Assembly: GCA_001510575.1 (NCBI GenBank)
Contig: LNGK01000021.1
Span: 1 to 23,461 of the forward strand
DNA: 23,461 nucleotides
Source of the DNA: Knoxdaviesia capensis
Lineage: Eukaryota; Ascomycota; Sordariomycetes; Microascales; Gondwanamycetaceae
Reading direction: 5' to 3'
Each line of letters starts with the position of its first letter. Position 1 is the stretch's first letter. The notes under the pieces were generated by a model that was not told where the DNA came from, made no database searches, and saw nothing but the letters and a program-made list of their open reading frames with translations. Positions 18,274 through 23,461 of this stretch are shown here, piece by piece. Made by a program: the position numbers and the translations under genes.

Positions 18274-18344
18274 AAGAGCATAGTTTAATGGTAAAGCCCT
18301 AAGCTTCAACCTTAGTTTTCTTGGTTCGAATCCGAGTGCTCTTG
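18274..18344 (+). tRNA. trnW: tRNA-Trp (anticodon TCA)
   Basis: Acceptor AAGAGCA pairs perfectly with TGCTCTT. The anticodon stem CTAAG/CTTAG holds loop CTTCAAC with TCA. This anticodon reads UGA as well as UGG, explaining the in-frame TGA codons throughout the window. Confidence 0.95.
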
Positions 18345-18409
18345 TATAGATAAAAATCTTTGTATAATAAATGTCCCTATATGGGTAAATAGACATATAT
18401 ATGTAAACA

Positions 18410-19078
18410 ATGAGTAAGGATTTATTTATTTTAATTGAATTATTTACTAACGGACATAATATTTCAATATTAGATATAATATCAATACTTACTGTAATAT
18501 CAGGTATATTTGTAATAATAAGTAAAAATCCTATAACATCAATATTATTTTTAATAGGTCTATTTGCTGGAATATCTTCATATTTAATATTATTAGGTCT
18601 AAATTTTATAGGTTTATCTTATTTAATAATTTATATAGGAGCCGTATCTATATTATTTTTATTTATATTAATGTTAATAAATATAAGAATTAGTGAATTA
18701 CAAAGTGAAAATAAAAATAGTATAGGTTTAGCTATATTTATAATATTATTTTTTAATTACTGTATATTTCAAATATTACCATATAATTTAACAGTATTAA
18801 ATAATTTTAATAGCTGATTAAATGAAGTATTGTATAATATATCATATAATGATATAGATAATAAAAATAAAAAATTTAATGATAATAATGATTTATTATT
18901 TGCAAGTAGTACCAGTTGAGATAATAATTTAGTAGAAACAAATCATATTTCAAATATAGGGAATATATTATATACAAGTCATAATATATGAATAATAATA
19001 ACAAGTTTTATATTATTATTAGCTATGGTAGGTGCAATAGTAATAACTATAAAACCTAAAACTAATAAGAGAAATTAG
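18410..19078 (+). CDS. nad6: NADH dehydrogenase subunit 6
   Basis: A 222-residue complex I membrane subunit. The helix 3 signature is visible in SYLIIYIGAVSILFLFILMLI. A long Asn/Asp-rich hydrophilic loop follows (about residues 130-190), as in other filamentous ascomycetes, before a final helix ending AMVGAIVITIKPK. Trp is encoded by TGA. The stop TAG (19076-19078) lies inside the acceptor and D-arm region of trnV, so the last ten bases of the gene overlap that tRNA. No other stop is available in frame. Confidence 0.95.
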
Positions 19079-19141
19079 CTCAATTGGTAGAGCGACCGTT
19101 TTACACACGGTAGGTTAGGTGTTCAAATCACCTATTTCTTA
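19069..19141 (+). tRNA. trnV: tRNA-Val (anticodon TAC), overlapping nad6
   Basis: Acceptor GAGAAAT pairs with ATTTCTT (one G-U). The D-stem is GCTC/GAGC, the anticodon stem ACCGT/ACGGT holds TAC, and the T-arm is AGGTG/CACCT. Its first ten bases encode the last codons and stop of nad6. Confidence 0.92.
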
Positions 19142-19145
19142 AACT

Positions 19146-19216
19146 AATTCTTTAACTTAATGGTAAAGTGCATTTTTGATAAGAATGAAATCTAAGTTCA
19201 ATTCTTAGAAGAATTA
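19146..19216 (+). tRNA. trnI: tRNA-Ile (anticodon GAT)
   Basis: Acceptor AATTCTT pairs perfectly with AAGAATT. The anticodon stem CATTT/GAATG (one G-U) holds GAT at 19178-19180. Confidence 0.92.
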
Positions 19217-19219
19217 ATT

Positions 19220-19303
19220 AGAGATTTGGCTGAGTGGTTTAAAGCGTCTAGCTTGAAACTAGATATGAGTATATCATCATGGGTTCGAATCCCATATTCT
19301 CTG
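19220..19303 (+). tRNA. trnS: tRNA-Ser (anticodon TGA)
   Basis: Acceptor AGAGATT pairs with ATTCTCT with one mismatch. The anticodon stem TCTAG/CTAGA holds loop CTTGAAA, and a long variable arm is present. It reads UCN codons. Confidence 0.92.
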
Positions 19304-19307
19304 ATAA

Positions 19308-19378
19308 GCTCCTATAGCTCAACGGTAGAGCTTGATACTGTTAATATCATGATAGATGTTCGATTCATCTTAGGGGCT
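19308..19378 (+). tRNA. trnN: tRNA-Asn (anticodon GTT)
   Basis: Acceptor GCTCCTA pairs with TAGGGGC (one G-U). The anticodon stem TGATA/TATCA holds loop CTGTTAA. Confidence 0.93.
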
Positions 19379-19383
19379 CAATA

Positions 19384-19456
19384 CGAATTAGAGCCAGGTT
19401 GGTTAGGCGCCTCGTTTGGGTCGGGGAATAGTTATGTTCGAACCATAATAATTCGA
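19384..19456 (+). tRNA. trnP: tRNA-Pro (anticodon TGG)
   Basis: Acceptor CGAATTA pairs perfectly with TAATTCG. The anticodon stem CCTCG/CGGGG (one G-U) holds loop TTTGGGT. It sits just upstream of rnl, as in many Pezizomycotina. Confidence 0.93.
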
Positions 19457-19469
19457 TAAAATTTTTTTA

Positions 19470-21868
19470 GAAATATAACAGATATAAAAAGAATATTTAT
19501 AACTTAAATATAAGTATAAAAAGAAATTATTAGGAATATCTAGCTATATATTATAGAGAATAATAAGTTATTAATAAATATTAACTCTAAGAGAAATCTA
19601 ATAATAAACGAAGTTAATTGAAATATCTTAATTACTTTAGGAAAAGAAATCAAAAGAGATTCTACTATTAGCGAGAGCAAAAGTAGATAAGCCTATATAA
19701 ATATTAAGTAAAATTAATTAAAGTTAATTTGAATTAATGGGGAACCTTCCTCAAAGGCTAAATATAATATATAAGCGATAGTGAAAAGTACCGTGAGGGA
19801 ATAATAAAGATAATGATAATAAGAATTAGTAATTTTATAAGCAGTTCAAGCTATATAGTAAGAACGTACCTTTTGCATAATGGGTCACCAAGTTAACTTT
19901 AGATGCAATTAAATAATGTAGTTAAACCAATCATAAATAAAATGATAAGTATCTAAAGTTAGACCCGAAGCCTGGTGATCTTACCATGGTCAGGACTATA
20001 AAGGTCCGAACGGTATATCGTTGTATAGATATCCGAAGAACTGTGGTAAGTAAGTGAAAGACAATACTGACCAGGAAAGCTGGTTTTCTGCGAAACCTAT
20101 AATAGTAGGCAGTTCTAATAAATCTTTGTAGGTACAGAAATTCATCTCAGACAAATTTTTTGTATATATCGGGGAATTATAGTGATTTTATCGGTGAGTA
20201 TGTAGACTCGGAATGATAAAGATAGATTTAGAATAATCGGACATAGAGTGATAAGGTTGTATGTCAAAAGGGAAACAGCCCAGAACAAGAGTTAAGGTTC
20301 CAAAATTAATAGTTCAGTGAAATTAAGAAAGTTTCTTTTTTAAGTCGACAAGGAGATAGGCTTAGGAGCAGCCATAATTTAAAGATTTCGTAATAGAGCG
20401 CTTGTTAAGTTTTTAGGAGCATCGAAAATTTAACGGATCTAAACTATATACCGAAACCTTGTCCATATTATACAAATTATTTTGTATTTTAAGGGGTAGC
20501 AGAACATTGAGTTAATATAAGAAGATTATTTTATTAAATATAATTATTAATATAACTCAAGAGATAATGGTGACATTAGTAACAAAAAGAAGGAATAAAT
20601 CCTCCGCCTAAAGCTTATGGATAAAAAAAGTAACGGCCTCTAAGCTTAAGATCTAAAGGTCTTAGTGATGAGAAAAATCTTTTTTACTAAAAAATGACAT
20701 CTTAAAGTGAAAGATGTACAGGAAAATAGTAATTAATAACCGTACCTAGATACTGCCAAAAGTAAGTTAGTAGAGAATACGAAGGCGTTAATGAGCTAAC
20801 AATCATAAAGGAACTCGGCAAATTTACTACGTAACTTCGGAATAAGGAGATCTCATTAATCTTGATTAATATCAAGTAAAAAGGAAGAAGCATGAAATAA
20901 TGTTGTACGACTGTTTAATTAAAACACAGCACTTTGCATAAAGATTAAAATCTAAGTATTGAGTGTGATGTCTGCCCGGTGCCGGCTGGTTAACAGATAT
21001 AACTAAACTTTTTTAGGAAGTTTGGTATTGACGGAACCCCCGGTAAACGGCGGCCTTAACGTGAGGGTCCTAAGGTAGCGAAATGCCTTGGCCGTTAAAT
21101 GCGGTCTTGCATGAATGATGTAACGATACAACAGCTGTCTCTATGATTGGCTCAGTGAACTTGGAATAACTGTGCAGATACAGTTTACCTCTAGTTGGAC
21201 GAGAAGACCCTATGCAGCTTTACTGTTGCTAATAATAGGGTATAGAAATTAAATATTAGATATAAGGTATATATTTTTATGACAATGGAAATCCTTTATT
21301 TCATTTTCTATACTTATGAAATATATTAGGAATATTAAATTATTTAATTTAATATTAGTAATATAACCTAATTCAACTTATTATAATTTATATTATTTAA
21401 GTAACCTTGGAAAGGAACTATTATTAGGAGACAGTTTATGCGGGGCACAGACCCCATAAAGAGTAAATGGGTGTGTCTAATATTTATAATGTAATACAAA
21501 TTTATTTGTATTTTTTTTTGTTTATTGTATTATGTAATTTAATTACATTTTATCTTATATAATTATATGTATATATGCACGATCATATATATAAATAAAG
21601 TTTATATAGCAATTTTCACAGGTAAGATTTTTTCTATAAAAGAAACTAGAAATATAAAAAAAAATATTACGATTTAATCTAATATTTTTTAAGTTATAAC
21701 AAAAATTTTTTTTTGTTATAATAATGGTTATTATTTAAAAAGCTCAACGGCTAAATCTTGCCTTACTGTTTGATTATCAACAAATCTTACAGTTGCGTAA
21801 GCAGAGCGTAGGATCACAAGATACAACAAGGAAAGATCTTGGATTATAGGAAAAGCTACGCTAGGGAT
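19470..21868 (+). rRNA. rnl: Large subunit ribosomal RNA, 5' exon
   Basis: Domains I to V of the mitochondrial large rRNA. Recognisable cores are GTGAAAAGTACCGTGAGGGA (about 19781), AGTTAGACCCGAAGCCTGGT, domain IV GGCGGCCTTAACGTGAGGGT and GGTCCTAAGGTAGCGAAAT, and the domain V segment GACGAGAAGACCCTATGCAGC. The exon breaks at CTACGCTAGGGAT (21868), the domain V site (mL2449/2450 region) where ascomycete introns with rps3 insert. The 3' exon, which would resume with the AACAGGGTAAT-type sequence, is not in the window. The 5' end is approximate. An AT-rich expansion lies at about 21480-21730. Confidence 0.93.
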
Positions 21869-23461
21869 GTTTGTCCTTCAATATATATGTATAAAATATT
21901 GAACATTAAATTGGGTTAAATTCAAGAATTACTAAAAAAGTAAATTTGAAGCGTAATTTAATTTGACAAAAAAATAATTAAAAACGTTCAACGACTATTA
22001 GGTGAGTTTGTCAACAATAATCCTATTTAAAGCCCAACATTTTTATAATTAATTAAATTATTTATAAAACAACAATTTAATTAAAATTTTAACATGAAAA
22101 AAATTTTTAATAATAATTTAAATAAAAAATTTAAATCAACTCAATTAAATATAAATACTAATGATAAAGGAAAATTAAAATATTTTCCTGCTTTTTCTAA
22201 TGAATGATTAAATAGTACTTATTTTTATAATAAAAATAACATAAAAAATGTACCATTTAATTTCATTGAAATTCAAAAAATAATTAAACATTATTTTGCT
22301 TTATTTTTAAAAGGTGGCGAATATTTTAATTTTTTAAATTACTCACATAAGACTTTAAGAAAAATTCATATAAGTAAAGCTAATATTAAATATACTTATA
22401 ATAAAGCTATAATTACAATTTATATTACCAATTTAGAAAAAAATAAATTATTATTAAACTACAATAATGCTTTTAATAAATATATGCCATATTTAATTAA
22501 TATATTTAATGATTTAAATATATTAAGATTTAATCATATTAAGTTAATATCTAAAATTTGAGATAAATTTCAATTTATTTATAATAAAGAAATATATTTA
22601 TTAAAAACATTAATAATTATTAATAATACATATATTGATAAATTAAATATTTTTATAAAACAATTTATTAGTTTTAGTAAATTAATAAGAATAAATAGAA
22701 ATATGTATTTATTAAATGAAATAAAATTAAAAAATATTTATTTAAATAAATTAAGTAAATTAATTTCTAAAATATTAAATAAAAAATATGTAGAATTTAA
22801 AATAATTAATTTAAAATCTTTTATTAATAATCCTGACATTTTTACTAGTATTTTAGGTATTAAGTTATCTGAAAATGACTTAAACTTAGTTAAAAATGTA
22901 AATGGTATTTTAAATAGAATAAAATTTAATAAAAAATATTTATTAAAAGAAAGAAGATTAAGAAAATCTTTAGATTTAAATTTAATTGAAAATCAATTAA
23001 TAAATTTAAGAATATTATCAAATATAAAAAATAAAAATATAAATGAATTATTTAATAATTTATATGAAATTAAGTTAGATAATAAATCTAATTTATCTAA
23101 TGATAATTATTATTCTATTTATAATAATATATTTAATAATATTAAATATAAAAAAATAGGAGGAATAAGAATAGAACTTAAAGGTAGATTAAGTTGACGT
23201 CATAGAGCTGATAGAGCTGTTTTTAAATTTAAATGAAAAGGAGGATTAGAAAATATAGATTCTTCAGTTAAAGGAATATCTACTGTTCTTACAAGAGGAC
23301 ACCTTAAATCTAATATAGTGCATTCTATGTATGTATCAAAACGTCATATTGGAGCATTTGCAGTAAAAGGTTGAATAAGTGGTAAATAGTAATAATAATA
23401 ATTAATTAAAATAAAAATGAAGACATAGTCTGAACCATTTTGTAAAAAAAGGAAAAAAAAA
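21869..23461 (+). other. Group I intron in rnl (3' end cut by window)
   Basis: It follows a U-ending exon, as group I 5' splice sites do. The conserved core is visible: GTTCAACGACTATTAGG (about 21985) is the P6/P7 R-type element, and GAAGACATAGTCTGAAC (about 23419-23435) is the S element completing P7. The rps3 gene fills the loop between them. The terminal G and 3' exon lie beyond the window, which ends in an A-rich stretch. This intron position and cargo are common in Pezizomycotina. No endonuclease ORF is present. Confidence 0.88.
22094..23389 (+). CDS. rps3: Ribosomal protein S3 (intron-encoded)
   Basis: A 431-residue, Lys/Asn/Ile-rich small-subunit ribosomal protein (named S5 in older fungal work) encoded inside the rnl group I intron. 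Its poorly conserved body is mostly basic, with poly-Asn-like stretches from AT bias. The conserved C-terminal domain is clear: GGIRIELKGRLSWRHRADRA, then FKFKWKGG and a tail ending SKRHIGAFAVKGWISGK. Five Trp codons I read are TGA. The ATG at 22094 is the first in the intron after the conserved core. Translation presumably occurs from the excised intron or precursor rRNA. Confidence 0.93.

Noticed and set aside
19226..19459. 77-codon ORF
   Set aside because: Covers trnS(tga), trnN and trnP.
20702..20893. Antisense ORF
   Set aside because: Inside rnl.

Overview
The window is most of the mitochondrial chromosome of a filamentous ascomycete (Pezizomycotina, probably Eurotiomycetes; an Onygenales-type compact genome is my best guess, by inference only). 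The base composition is extremely AT-rich, UGA is read as tryptophan in nearly every protein gene, and all genes lie on the + strand. The set of 14 respiratory and ATP synthase genes, two rRNAs, intron-borne rps3 and a tRNA cluster after rnl is the standard layout for this group.

Layout. 1-646: tail of one tRNA, then trnM, L(taa), A, F, L(tag), Q, H, M. 648-7836: nad2-nad3-atp9-cox2-trnR(acg)-nad4L-nad5-trnC-cob. 8049-13628: cox1-trnR(tct)-nad1-nad4-atp8-atp6. 13924-15332: rns. Then trnY and cox3, an unusual repeat-rich ORF (16359-17765), and trnK, G, D, S(gct), a structured non-tRNA stretch, trnW, nad6, trnV, I, S(tga), N, P. From about 19470: rnl, interrupted at 21868/21869 by a group I intron carrying rps3. 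The window stops inside this intron, so the rnl 3' exon, trnT, trnE and the 5' half of the first tRNA are missing; the two window ends do not join directly.

The genes encode complex I subunits (nad1-6, 4L), complex III (cob), complex IV (cox1-3), ATP synthase (atp6, 8, 9), and the RNAs plus one ribosomal protein that translate them. tRNAs punctuate the polycistronic transcripts. nad2/nad3 and nad4L/nad5 are tightly coupled pairs. cox1 and cob have no introns; the only intron is the rps3 intron in rnl.

The departures from a routine fungal mtDNA are: (1) a 468-codon ORF behind cox3 made of hexapeptide, charged and 39-bp tandem repeats between two hydrophobic ends; (2) the last ~190 bp of cox3, just before that ORF, with codon use unlike the rest of the genome, including the only TGG codon I found; (3) a +1 frameshift in the 5' end of cob; (4) a nested-hairpin element between trnS and trnW; (5) a shared oligo-A leader in front of several start codons.
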